DNA of 35,746 bases from Verrucomicrobiia bacterium (GTDB lineage: Bacteria; Verrucomicrobiota; Verrucomicrobiia; Verrucomicrobiales; DEV007), in the NCBI GenBank assembly GCA_030425385.1, contig JAUIAH010000052.1, positions 1-35,746 of the forward strand, given 5' to 3'. Below, piece after piece: positions 7,796-16,190 of the stretch. Under the pieces are notes generated by a model, which had not been told where the DNA came from, made no database searches, and worked only from the letters and a program-made list of their open reading frames with translations. Position 1 is the stretch's first letter. Each line of letters begins with the position of its first letter. The translations under genes and the position numbers were made by a program.

Positions 7796-9360
7796 GAGTA
7801 GCGTACCTTGAGTATTCGGAAGGGCATTGGATAGACGTCGCAAGGCGATTGCGAGAGGAGTCTGGTTGGGAGCCCATTTGGTGGACAGGAGAAAGCCGCG
7901 TGGCCGCATCGGTTCGCCACGCCTTTGGTCCCAACGTGTTTCAAATTCGCACAGACGCCATGCGCCTGCACTGGCCATTTGGCAATGTTAGCGACACAGC
8001 CTCGTGCCCTCCCTCTGCAGAGCAATTGGCATCACTTGCCACCTTTCAGGTGCATGCCTTGAAGATGATGGGGCGCATGGATGCCGATGGCCGTCACTTT
8101 AGTTGTGACGAGCGTATGGATTACTATTTCCGTTTGGTCGCATGGGGCAATGCTATCCTCGATTCCGCTAACCCGGATCTGGTTTGTTTTATAGAGAGCC
8201 CTCACGTGGTCTATGACTATGTGATCTATGCCCTCTGCCAGACGAAAGGCATCCGAACGCTGATGCACATTCGCACGAAGGTAGATGAACATGTTCTCAT
8301 CAGCCCTCGGTTTGAACGCGGGCCCGAATGGATCCAGCAGTGCGTGGGACAAGCCCAAGGAGAGCTTCCTGAACATTTGCAGATCTCAAGAAGGCGTTTG
8401 GGCCGGGACTACAAAACGGGAATGCCCCTTGCCGCGCGCGCTCAAACCGCCGCCGCAAATGATCGTCAAGAATGGCTTACCGCACAACTGCCTCTATGGA
8501 ATGCCCGATGGAAACTGGGCTGGGAATCTTTACGCCAACGTCTCGCGGGCCCGAGGCCTGTCACCAGCAGTTATCTCAAGTCACTCCATTCCTCTACGTT
8601 GGAAAGCCCAATGTCCCGCTTAGAATATCGGCGGGCTGCCAAGCAGGGGCTTCTCAAACGCCGTCGTCTTAAGCGCCTTTACACCAAGCTTTCGTCGCGA
8701 GCCGTCGACGACGAACGGTATGTCTACCTTCCACTCAACTACCAACCCGAAAAGACCAGCAGCCCTGATGGAGGCTGGTATGCCGATCTACTTTTAATGG
8801 TCCGTTCGGTTAGCACGGCTCTCCCGAAAGGGTATCAACTTTACGTCAGAGAACATCCTGCCACTTTCCTTAATTCGATCACTGGCGCGGGACGAGGCCA
8901 TATGCTGCGAACAGAAGCCTTCTACGACGCCTTGGCCAATCAACCCAATGTCCGTCTGATCTCGTTGGGCGATGATCCGTTCGCATTAATCGATCGTTCC
9001 CATGGTGTCGTGACGCTCACGGGAACCGCTGGTTGGGAAGCAGTGAACCGCGGCAAACCCGTCCTCTGTTTCGGTGCAGCCTGGTATATTGGATGCCCAG
9101 GTGTGGAGGCCATTTGGAATTTCGCAAATGTCAAAGAAGCGGTTTGGAAATTGCTTTCTGAAACGCATGTGAACTCAAAAGATGTGGATCGCTATTGGGA
9201 AGCGGTGCACAGAAACGGCAAGCGAGCTTTCATCAATAGAAAGCGCTGCGCCGAGGACGTGGACTCCGACGCCAATGTGACGGCACTCACTCGTCTATGG
9301 CAAGAAGGCTATACACGATTCTATGACGGCAATGCAAATACGACGGCTCACGCACTATGA
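7792..9360 (+). CDS. Capsule polysaccharide biosynthesis-like protein
   Basis: A 522-residue protein translationally coupled (ATGA) to both neuB and neuC. No signal peptide or membrane segment is visible. The C-terminal part looks like the capsule-synthesis fold of the KpsS/LipB-like group, related to GT-B transferases: YVYLPLNYQPEKTS (about 308-321), LYVREHPATF, NVRLISLGDDPFALIDRS, VVTLTGTAGWEAVNRGKPVLCFG and YIGCPGV. The N-terminal half is less conserved; the stretch around CFIESPHVVYDYV may bind the acceptor. A role in building or priming the sialylated surface polysaccharide is likely from position, but the reaction cannot be named. It could be a Kdo- or sialyl-transferring enzyme or a surface-carbohydrate transferase of unknown specificity. 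Confidence 0.7.
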   Translation: MRVAYLEYSEGHWIDVARRLREESGWEPIWWTGESRVAASVRHAFGPNVFQIRTDAMRLHWPFGNVSDTASCPPSAEQLASLATFQVHALKMMGRMDADGRHFSCDERMDYYFRLVAWGNAILDSANPDLVCFIESPHVVYDYVIYALCQTKGIRTLMHIRTKVDEHVLISPRFERGPEWIQQCVGQAQGELPEHLQISRRRLGRDYKTGMPLAARAQTAAANDRQEWLTAQLPLWNARWKLGWESLRQRLAGPRPVTSSYLKSLHSSTLESPMSRLEYRRAAKQGLLKRRRLKRLYTKLSSRAVDDERYVYLPLNYQPEKTSSPDGGWYADLLLMVRSVSTALPKGYQLYVREHPATFLNSITGAGRGHMLRTEAFYDALANQPNVRLISLGDDPFALIDRSHGVVTLTGTAGWEAVNRGKPVLCFGAAWYIGCPGVEAIWNFANVKEAVWKLLSETHVNSKDVDRYWEAVHRNGKRAFINRKRCAEDVDSDANVTALTRLWQEGYTRFYDGNANTTAHAL

Positions 9361-10529
9361 ATCAACCGAATAGACGTCGCCGCATCACGGTCGCCGTGAC
9401 CTCTCGAGCCACCTATTCCAGGATTCGCACGGCGCTCAGAGCCATCGACGCACATTCGGATTTGGAGCTTCAATTGGTCCTGGCAGCGTCCGTCCTCCTC
9501 GATCGCTTTGGCAATGCTAGTTCCCTTATCGAAGCCGATGGCTTCAAACCAATTGCTCGCGTGTTCAATAGCCTGGAAGGGGCGACACCCACTCTCATGG
9601 CCAAAACCATGGGTCTCGGCGTGATGGAATTGGCTTCCGTTTTCGAGAATCATCCGAGTGATATCGTCGTGAGTGTGGCCGACCGCTATGAGACCTTGTC
9701 GACCGCCGTCGCTGCGGCTTATATGAATATTCCCTTAGCTCATATTCAAGGTGGTGAAGTTACCGGCTCCATCGATGAGAAAGTTCGTCACGCCAAGACC
9801 AAACTGGCGGACTATCATCTCGTTTCGACTGACAAAGCCGCCCAGCGGGTCATCAAGTTAGGAGAGAATCCAGACAACGTCATCAAGACGGGCTGCCCCT
9901 CCATCGATCTGGCAGCTGAGGTTTCCAACGAGAATTGCCGCCCATTTGATCCTTACGTTCACTATGGCGGTGTCGGTCCCACACCTAGTCTGGACGACGG
10001 ATACTTAGTCGTTCTCCAGCACCCCGTTACCACGGAGCACGCCCAAGCGGAGGTGCAGGCCACCTGTCTCTTGGATGTGATCCGTCAGGCAGGACGACCC
10101 ACTCTCTGGTTCTGGCCTAACATCGATGCTGGATCAGACGGCACCTCGCGAGCGATTCGGCGCCATCGTGAGTTCCATCCCAAGACGCCCATTCACTTCT
10201 TCAAGAACATGGAAGGGAAAGATTTCTTACGGACTCTACGCCGTGCTGATTGCCTTGTTGGTAATAGTAGCGTGGGCATTCGTGAATGTTCCTTCCTTGG
10301 CGTACCAGTCGTCAACATTGGATCACGCCAGGCGGGGCGTGAACGTGGGCCTAACGTCCGCGATGTTCCAGAGTGGGACCCGCAGGCCATTCAACAAGCG
10401 TTGGCCGAGCAATGCCAATCAAGCCACTACCGGCCGTCTACCCTTTATGGCGATGGCCGAGCGGGCCCTCGCATTGCGGAAGCCCTACTTGAAATGCCCT
10501 TGCAATGTGAGAAGCGGCTGACTTACTAA
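9357..10529 (+). CDS. neuC: UDP-N-acetylglucosamine 2-epimerase, hydrolysing (NeuC)
   Basis: A 390-residue member of the UDP-GlcNAc 2-epimerase family in its hydrolysing NeuC branch, which releases N-acetylmannosamine from UDP-GlcNAc as the first step of sialic acid synthesis. Visible features are ITVAVTSRATYSRIRTAL at the N-terminus, VVSVADRYETLSTAVAA (the family D-R-x-E loop), PLAHIQGGEVTGSIDEKVRHA with the catalytic-loop His, VIKTGCPSIDLA, LQHPVTTE, and in the C-terminal domain DCLVGNSSVGIRE and VPVVNIGSRQAGRERGPNV. The last two form the nucleotide-binding region. It lies between the capsule-like gene and neuA, as expected for one pathway. LegG homologues acting on related nucleotide sugars look much the same. 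Confidence 0.92.
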   Translation: MNQPNRRRRITVAVTSRATYSRIRTALRAIDAHSDLELQLVLAASVLLDRFGNASSLIEADGFKPIARVFNSLEGATPTLMAKTMGLGVMELASVFENHPSDIVVSVADRYETLSTAVAAAYMNIPLAHIQGGEVTGSIDEKVRHAKTKLADYHLVSTDKAAQRVIKLGENPDNVIKTGCPSIDLAAEVSNENCRPFDPYVHYGGVGPTPSLDDGYLVVLQHPVTTEHAQAEVQATCLLDVIRQAGRPTLWFWPNIDAGSDGTSRAIRRHREFHPKTPIHFFKNMEGKDFLRTLRRADCLVGNSSVGIRECSFLGVPVVNIGSRQAGRERGPNVRDVPEWDPQAIQQALAEQCQSSHYRPSTLYGDGRAGPRIAEALLEMPLQCEKRLTY

Positions 10530-10530
10530 C

Positions 10531-11244
10531 ATGCCTTCGAATCGCACTCTAGGTATCATTCCAGCTCGGGCTGGATCCAAGCGCCTCCCAGGCAAGAATA
10601 CTCTGCCCTTGGGAGGAATGCCCCTGGTGGGACACGTCATGAAGGCGGCTCAGAATACGGCCTTTCTCGACCGGGTAGTTGTTTCTTCTGATGATCCTGC
10701 AGTGCTTTCATTGGCACAAGCCTTCAATTCCAACTGGCCATTGCCACGCCCTGCCGAGCTTGCAGAAGATCAATCGCTTGCCATCGATTACGTCCGACAC
10801 GCCTTAAGAACCCTCAAATGTCAGAATGAGGCCCCCTTTGACATCGTCGTCATCATTCAACCAACGTCTCCTTTGACAACGGCTGCTGATATCGATGCCA
10901 CTGTTCACCTTCTGCGCCGCTCGAGGGCGGATTCAGTGGTCTCCGTGAGCTTGGTTCCTTTCGATCAGCATCCCGCGAAATGGAAAGTGATGGAAGGCGA
11001 CTGCTTGCACCCCTACCTTGAGGAAGAGAATGGACGCATGGCCGAACATCAACTGCCTCGTGTATATACTCGCAATGGCGCCGTGTATGCGACCAGAAGG
11101 CACGTCATAGAGAATGGTTCGATCCTGGGCAATGATTGCCGAGGTCACCTCATGCCAAGAGAGCGATCGATCGATATCAATGATCGGTTGGACTACGAAT
11201 TCGCGGTCTTCCTCTACGACCGCCTGCGCAACGAAGAGAAATGA
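10531..11244 (+). CDS. neuA: CMP-N-acetylneuraminate cytidylyltransferase NeuA
   Basis: A 237-residue nucleotidyltransferase that activates the nonulosonic acid with CTP to give CMP-sialate, the donor for sialyltransferases. The N-terminal IIPARAGSKRLPGKN (about residues 9-23) is the CTP-binding signature; RVVVSSDDPAVLSLAQ, IIQPTSPLTTAADID, SVVSVSLVP, RNGAVYATRR and DINDRLDYEFAVFL follow in the usual order. The length fits the single-domain bacterial form without an O-acetylesterase tail. It starts one base after the neuC stop and overlaps the deacetylase gene by four bases. An adjacent NeuB/NeuC/NeuA set is strong evidence that the cell makes a nonulosonic acid itself, not by scavenging. Confidence 0.93.
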   Translation: MPSNRTLGIIPARAGSKRLPGKNTLPLGGMPLVGHVMKAAQNTAFLDRVVVSSDDPAVLSLAQAFNSNWPLPRPAELAEDQSLAIDYVRHALRTLKCQNEAPFDIVVIIQPTSPLTTAADIDATVHLLRRSRADSVVSVSLVPFDQHPAKWKVMEGDCLHPYLEEENGRMAEHQLPRVYTRNGAVYATRRHVIENGSILGNDCRGHLMPRERSIDINDRLDYEFAVFLYDRLRNEEK

Positions 11245-12056
11245 TGCTTTGGATCGCCAGTGCCTTCGGACTTGCTAGCGGCGCTTGGTATTCACACCGA
11301 TATGCTTGGTGGAGGCCTACGGTGAACTACGCTCACCCTCGAATTCTCATGTATCATATGGTACGCGAACCCATTCCAGGGGCCCGATTTAATAAGATGC
11401 GTGTGCCTCCAAGCACGTTTGAGGCTCAACTCGCCTACTTGCAGGAGAATCATTGGCAGTTCGCTACGATGAAGGATTGGGCGGAAGGCTCCCTTAATGA
11501 CCGTAGCGTGATATTGACGTTCGACGATGGCTTTGCAGACAACTACGAACAAGCCCTCCCATTGCTCGAAAAATACAATGCCTGTGCCACTCTCTATCTC
11601 GTGGTCTATCGCCACGAGAATGATTGGGCAGTTCGAAAGAAGTGTTATCATAACAATAGGGAACTTGTGAAAGAATCTAAGCTCAGCGATGATCAAGTGC
11701 GAGAGATGCTCTCTAGTGGTCGCATCGAATTGGGATCCCATACCCTGACTCATCCTGACCTACGGAGGCTTTCGCCAGAAGAGAAGCAAGAGGAACTGCA
11801 CCAATCGAAAACGCTTTTAGAGGAAACGTTTGGACAAGCAATTACTAGCATCGCGTATCCATTTGGCCTCTTCGACGAACGCGACCAGGATCTCGCTCAA
11901 TCGTTAGGGTATCGGACAGCAGTGACCACCTCCCAGGGAATCGATCCCTTGATAAGCTGTCCTTTCGCCCTCCGAAGGATCAAGGTGAGTGGCAAAGAAG
12001 GCATGCACGCGTTCAAATTGCGTCTTCGCACTGGTGTCAGAGGCTGGCATTCGTAA
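11241..12056 (+). CDS. Polysaccharide deacetylase (NodB homology domain)
   Basis: A 271-residue carbohydrate esterase family 4 type enzyme. A hydrophobic N-terminal segment (about residues 2-18) may be an uncleaved anchor or signal. The NodB domain has ILMYHMV, VILTFDDGF with the metal-binding Asp pair (about 91-99), the H-x3-H metal site in LGSHTLTHPDL, and IAYPFGLFDER. It removes acetyl groups from N-acetylated sugars in a periplasmic or surface glycan. In this operon the target is plausibly the hexosamine part of the sialylated polymer; alternatively it trims a Kdo/hexosamine glycan. The start (ATGATG) overlaps the neuA stop. A GA-rich stretch directly precedes it but is too close to be a good ribosome-binding site. 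Confidence 0.88.
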   Translation: MMLWIASAFGLASGAWYSHRYAWWRPTVNYAHPRILMYHMVREPIPGARFNKMRVPPSTFEAQLAYLQENHWQFATMKDWAEGSLNDRSVILTFDDGFADNYEQALPLLEKYNACATLYLVVYRHENDWAVRKKCYHNNRELVKESKLSDDQVREMLSSGRIELGSHTLTHPDLRRLSPEEKQEELHQSKTLLEETFGQAITSIAYPFGLFDERDQDLAQSLGYRTAVTTSQGIDPLISCPFALRRIKVSGKEGMHAFKLRLRTGVRGWHS

Positions 12057-12059
12057 CGC

Positions 12060-13121
12060 ATGAGTAGAAAGCCCCTCCAGGTATGGCTCCTCAGCGACGG
12101 ACGCCCCGGCCATTATCGCCAGGCGGAAGGGGTCGTCAGAGCCCTGCGTCTCGGACACTCAGTTGACGTTCATCGCCTTGATGTGCGCTTGCGATTGGGA
12201 TTGGCCCGTTACGTCACCCGCCGCTGGCTTCGTGAGCGCTCCACTCCCCTTCCTACTTCTTTCGAACGGCTCGCCTATGGAAAGATCATTCGCCCACCCA
12301 TCGCTCCTCAATTGATCCTCTCCGCTGGCGGCAATCTCCTCGCGATGAATGTCAGTCTTTCGCGTCAATTGGGCGCCGAGAATGTGGTCATTGGCTCTCT
12401 CCGCGGATTTCACTCTAACGCCTTCTCAGCCTGCCTTACCCTTCAACCTCGCAAGACGGATCACTCAAGCTCGATCGTTCTGGATTTCACCCCTACCCCT
12501 TACAGCCGCGAATCGGCGCGGAAAGCAGGGGCTCTGTTTCTTGAGAGCGAACGGCTAGACGCACAACCGTATTGGACGGTGCTCGTCGGTGGGGACGGTG
12601 CCGGCTACCGCTATCAGAAGCGCGATTGGGAAGCCTTGGCCAACCGATTGCAGACACTCGTTCATTCAAGTGGACACCAGCTCCTTGTGCTCACGTCCCG
12701 GCGCACTCCCCCTTTGGCGATCGAGCACTTGCGGAGATTGACTCCCCATCAAGCGATCCGCTTGGAAAGCTATCCTTCCCGAGCAGCCAATCCTCTTACG
12801 GTGGAAGCTGCGCTGGGTCTCGCATACGGCGTCATCTGCACTGAGGATAGCATGAGCATGCTCAATGAGGCGCTTACGTTAGGCCTCCCCGTCATGGCTA
12901 TTCGGCCTCTGCATGCGGTGCGTGAACAGCGTTATGACGATTTCCTTATTCGACAGGTTCAGGGAAATCGCCTCCTGCGCCAATCCATACTTCGTCCTTA
13001 TAGCCCTGATTCTTTCTCTCAGCTGACACCGATCACTACTGATCCAGCCGCCCATCTTTACCAGGAATTGGCAACGCGTCTCTCCTGCCTCTCCGCCCGT
13101 CATGAATCTGTTTCTTGCTAG
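12060..13121 (+). CDS. ELM1-family (DUF1022) protein, first copy
   Basis: A 353-residue protein of the family annotated as mitochondrial fission ELM1-like (PF06258), a GT-B-like fold of unsettled bacterial function. Signatures are VWLLSDGRPGHYRQAEG (about residues 9-25), ILSAGGNLLAMN, VIGSLRGF, LDFTPTPY, VLVGGDGAGYRYQKRDW, LVLTSRRTPP and TEDSMSMLNEALTLGLPV. The last segment resembles the nucleotide-sugar-binding helix of glycosyltransferases. The plant namesake acts in organelle division, but bacterial members usually lie among envelope-glycan genes, as here, so a transferase role is a fair guess. It overlaps the next gene by 20 bases. A second, divergent copy lies at 16191-17162 on the opposite strand. 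Confidence 0.85.
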   Translation: MSRKPLQVWLLSDGRPGHYRQAEGVVRALRLGHSVDVHRLDVRLRLGLARYVTRRWLRERSTPLPTSFERLAYGKIIRPPIAPQLILSAGGNLLAMNVSLSRQLGAENVVIGSLRGFHSNAFSACLTLQPRKTDHSSSIVLDFTPTPYSRESARKAGALFLESERLDAQPYWTVLVGGDGAGYRYQKRDWEALANRLQTLVHSSGHQLLVLTSRRTPPLAIEHLRRLTPHQAIRLESYPSRAANPLTVEAALGLAYGVICTEDSMSMLNEALTLGLPVMAIRPLHAVREQRYDDFLIRQVQGNRLLRQSILRPYSPDSFSQLTPITTDPAAHLYQELATRLSCLSARHESVSC

Positions 13122-14007
13122 AACGCCCCTTCAACTGTTTAACTGCCAAGAGGCCCGTCGACGATTTCATCACGGCGAATGCAATGTGCTGTGGGCCATT
13201 TACCGGAAAGAAGTCGATCGCCGCCAGATGCTCAGAGTATGCGACGGCCATTGGCAAGAAGTGAACTGCTTTCATCTGAATTGGGTGCTTCGCAACTTCC
13301 CAAAACTCTGGGTCCTCGCCCATCGAGGGTTGCTAGCCGAAGTTGATGTCTTCTACACAGGATTTTCGAAACGTTTGGCCCGCGCCGTCGTTCAATGTGC
13401 GAAGCCGAATCACGCCACGATTGTGGATGACGGCAATGATGCGCTCGTCACCAATAGAACATTAGGCCATCGTTCCAAAGTCACCTATTTCACCTGCTTT
13501 CATCGAGAAGATCGTGACGAAATACTCAATGACTACCAAGCCTTTCGTTCTCACCTGCAATCCAAATCGAAAGCCAGTGGGGGAATCGCTTTTATAGGGT
13601 CTCCCGTCTACCCACGAGATATCCTCGATGCCAAGGTTTTCGTTGGACTAATGGAGCAGGTGCGCGCGCACTATGAGAATGAATCTATCATCTACTATGC
13701 CCACCGGTATGAGAATCCTGTGCAACTGCAGTATTGGATGAAGCCGCTTGATATCGAGGTGCGCTCTCCTGACACTATCTTGGAGTGTTTGCTCGCAGAA
13801 GCTTCCACGCTACCACGAGAGCTTGCCACCTTTCATTCAACAGCGATTGATACCCTGCACCTTATCTATCATCTTCCTCAACGGGTCTTCGCCTTTCCAA
13901 GTGAGATCGTGACGGAAAACCGTCGGCACACCTATTTGGCGATCATGGCTTCATTCCGAGACCGTGGTGTGCCAGTGACCGAAATCAATTCGGCGCGGAG
14001 CCGTTGA
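13102..14007 (+). CDS. Probable sialyltransferase (GT52 / polysialyltransferase-like)
   Basis: A 301-residue protein with no obvious signal peptide. I propose a sialyltransferase from motifs and context. It starts MNLFLARTPLQLFNCQEA, like GT52 and polysialyltransferase-type proteins whose first strand carries a 'TPLQ' turn. IVDDGNDAL (DDG at about 109-111) fits the D/E-D/E-G motif that supplies the catalytic acid in several bacterial sialyltransferase families. FIGSPVYPRDIL and YYAHRYENP (His about 201) fit the later CMP-binding 'HP' region, although Pro is replaced by Arg. HSTAID (about 245-250) may be the C-terminal Ser/Thr motif. It closes the neu operon, which otherwise lacks the enzyme that would use CMP-sialate. 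The 3' 76 bases overlap a convergent gene. Confidence is fair for the fold and lower for the exact activity. Confidence 0.62.
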   Translation: MNLFLARTPLQLFNCQEARRRFHHGECNVLWAIYRKEVDRRQMLRVCDGHWQEVNCFHLNWVLRNFPKLWVLAHRGLLAEVDVFYTGFSKRLARAVVQCAKPNHATIVDDGNDALVTNRTLGHRSKVTYFTCFHREDRDEILNDYQAFRSHLQSKSKASGGIAFIGSPVYPRDILDAKVFVGLMEQVRAHYENESIIYYAHRYENPVQLQYWMKPLDIEVRSPDTILECLLAEASTLPRELATFHSTAIDTLHLIYHLPQRVFAFPSEIVTENRRHTYLAIMASFRDRGVPVTEINSARSR

Positions 14008-15047
14008 AAGAGCTGGTAATATTGATCGACGATTGCAGCTTTCGAGAATTGACTAACATACTTGTCATGTCCCGAGCGAATCAGCGATTCACGCAGTGGC
14101 GCGTCTTCGAGAACTCGTTGGATCGCATTCGCCAGCATTGCTGGTTGGTCTCTAGGAACCAGAAGTCCCTGAACTTCATTCTCAATGAGCCAACTCGGCC
14201 CTTGGGCATCGGTCGCCACGAGCGGAACGCGACGTGCCCAGGCCTCCAACGTCACCGAACCGAGGGGCTCATGCCTGGAGGGAAAGACGCAGACGTCGGC
14301 TTGATCTAACAAAGCCACCGCATCTCGTCGCCATCCCAGGAAATGAACCCGTTCGTGCACTCCGAGCCCTCGTGCCAGCGATGCGAGTTCATCCTTCTGC
14401 GGCCCCGATCCTGCCAGCAACAACGTAGCCTGTGGCAGTCCAGGCATGGCTCGGATTAACGTGTCTAAACCCTTCGAAGGGTGATAGCGTCCGAGAGCTA
14501 GAAGCAGGGCATGCCGTGCCGGGATCTGCAACGCCGTCCGAATCGATTCTACCGGTGAAGCCTCGTCGAGCGCTTCCCCGAAGTTAGGAATGAGTGATAC
14601 TTCGGAAGCGGGCCGACTATCGGAAACGTGACGCACAATGTCAGGCGTGATTCCAACGCAGTGATCGCAACGACGATAATACTTGGGATCGTAGTATCCT
14701 CCCAACCTTCCCACCACAATCCCGTGCCCACGAGGTGCACGACGTGAAGCGCGATTCATCCATGTCAGGATAATGTCAGGACGATAGGCCTTTACCAAGT
14801 TCTCCAGTTTCCGAGGTCCAGATAGACGATGCCACCCGGAGAAGGGAATGGCATGGACTTCAACTCCCGACGCACGAAGAGCACGTTCTCGACGCACACC
14901 CGGTTGACAGTGTGCATCGGGCTCCACTACCACTGCCTGACTCCATCCCGACTCATGAAAGGCACTCGCAAGCTTCTCGAAGAAATTCTCGGCACCCCCA
15001 TGCACGCGCGAAAGCATCATTTGCAAGACGCGCATCTTATCTATCAT
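13932..15047 (-). CDS. GT4 glycosyltransferase
   Basis: A 371-residue GT-B retaining glycosyltransferase. The N-terminal domain begins RVLQMMLSRVHGGAENFFEKL, with the glycine-rich acceptor loop; HGIVVGRLGGYYDPKYYRRCDH marks the interdomain region. The C-terminal domain has LLALGRYHPSKGLDTLIRA, LLLAGSGPQKDEL, VHFLGWRRDAVALLDQADV and the E-x7-E motif EPLGSVTLEAWARRVPLV. The first Glu of that motif is present and the second sits in LEAW. This set is typical of transferases building the LPS core or an exopolysaccharide. The ATG at 15047 overlaps the upstream GT4 stop (ATGA). Its last 25 codons lie opposite the 3' end of the convergent sialyltransferase-like gene. Confidence 0.88.
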   Translation of the reverse strand: MIDKMRVLQMMLSRVHGGAENFFEKLASAFHESGWSQAVVVEPDAHCQPGVRRERALRASGVEVHAIPFSGWHRLSGPRKLENLVKAYRPDIILTWMNRASRRAPRGHGIVVGRLGGYYDPKYYRRCDHCVGITPDIVRHVSDSRPASEVSLIPNFGEALDEASPVESIRTALQIPARHALLLALGRYHPSKGLDTLIRAMPGLPQATLLLAGSGPQKDELASLARGLGVHERVHFLGWRRDAVALLDQADVCVFPSRHEPLGSVTLEAWARRVPLVATDAQGPSWLIENEVQGLLVPRDQPAMLANAIQRVLEDAPLRESLIRSGHDKYVSQFSKAAIVDQYYQLFQRLRAELISVTGTPRSRNEAMIAK

Positions 15048-16168
15048 GCTGGACTGAGGAAGGCTGCCCTTCGCACGGGTGCGGGCTGCAGCTCTTCATA
15101 GGTGGCAATGGTTTCATCGACCATTCGCTCCAATGAATAACGCTGAGTGACATACTGCCTTGCGTGCTCCAAATCTAGGGCTCCTAGATCAGCCAATCGA
15201 CTAGCCAACGCGGCGGGATTCTCAGGCGGAACAAGAAAGCCAAACTTGCCATGGGGCAAAGTTTCCACATGAGCACCTAACCTTGTTGCCACCACGGGAC
15301 GCCCCATTGCCAATGCCTCTGTGACCGTGCGCCCGAAACTTTCTGGTTTCTTGGATCCGCAGACGACGGCATGACTGAGGGCGTAGATTTCACGCATGTC
15401 CTGACAATGCCCTACAAAGTCCACATGGCCATCTAGGCTTAGTTCGCTCACAAGTTGGCGCAAGCGCTTCTCCAAATCCTGTTTGTCGGCAGAGGCACTA
15501 CCAACGATGAGCCCCTTGGCTCTCGGATGGGTTTTGCGAAGTTGAGCGATCGCACGAATGAACGTCTCATGATCCTTGAGTCCCGTGATGCGCCCAACCG
15601 TGGTGATCACTTGGCGGGATTGCAACCGATGCCGATCAATCAGTGATTTGACTCTACCAAGACACGCCGCCCCTGGGGAGAAATAGGTCAAATCCACGCC
15701 ACGTGGAATGACCCGAAGCTTCTTGGGATCCACTTGATAATGCTTCAGCAGATAGTCCTTGATCGCTTCGCTGACACAGATCACCCGCTTTCCTGAGGTC
15801 ATCACCTTGGAATAGAGATTGATCGAATTGAAGCCATGAACGGTGGTGACGAAGGGATGTCTCTCAGGAGTTCCCAACTTATAGAGCCAAGCAGGCACCC
15901 GACTGCGGGCATGGACGACAGAAGGATGAAGCCGCTCTAGCAACCGCTCCAATGCCCCTACACGCGAGGGTGTCGACAAAGGATTCTTGCTGCGAACATC
16001 TATAAGATGATGCTCTCCGCCATCCATTAGGATTTGTTCCACCAGCCGCCCCCCCGCGCTGATGATCGTCGAGCGATGCCCACGTTTCACCAGCTCGCGA
16101 TTCATCTCGACTGTCCCTCTTTCCACACCTCCCTCTTGCAGCGCAGGTATAATCTGAACGATATGCAT
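15044..16168 (-). CDS. GT4 glycosyltransferase
   Basis: A GT4 glycosyltransferase of about 374 residues. It opens with HIVQIIPALQEGGVERGTVE, the family's acceptor-side loop, followed by VHARSRVPAWL, TTVHGFNSIN, VICVSEAIKDYLL, LRVIPRGVDLTYFSPG, ITTVGRITGLKDHETFI, VDFVGHCQDMREIYALSHAVV and the E-x7-E motif ESFGRTVTEALAMGRPVVATRLG. This is close to enzymes of LPS core or Kdo-region assembly in Gram-negative bacteria. ATG 16168 is preferred; an in-frame GTG at 16171 would add one residue. The upstream ELM1-family gene ends 22 bases away, and the downstream GT4 start overlaps this stop, so the three genes look like one leftward transcription unit. Confidence 0.9.
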   Translation of the reverse strand: MHIVQIIPALQEGGVERGTVEMNRELVKRGHRSTIISAGGRLVEQILMDGGEHHLIDVRSKNPLSTPSRVGALERLLERLHPSVVHARSRVPAWLYKLGTPERHPFVTTVHGFNSINLYSKVMTSGKRVICVSEAIKDYLLKHYQVDPKKLRVIPRGVDLTYFSPGAACLGRVKSLIDRHRLQSRQVITTVGRITGLKDHETFIRAIAQLRKTHPRAKGLIVGSASADKQDLEKRLRQLVSELSLDGHVDFVGHCQDMREIYALSHAVVCGSKKPESFGRTVTEALAMGRPVVATRLGAHVETLPHGKFGFLVPPENPAALASRLADLGALDLEHARQYVTQRYSLERMVDETIATYEELQPAPVRRAAFLSPA

Positions 16169-16190
16169 CACCTAACGTTATATCTCAATG

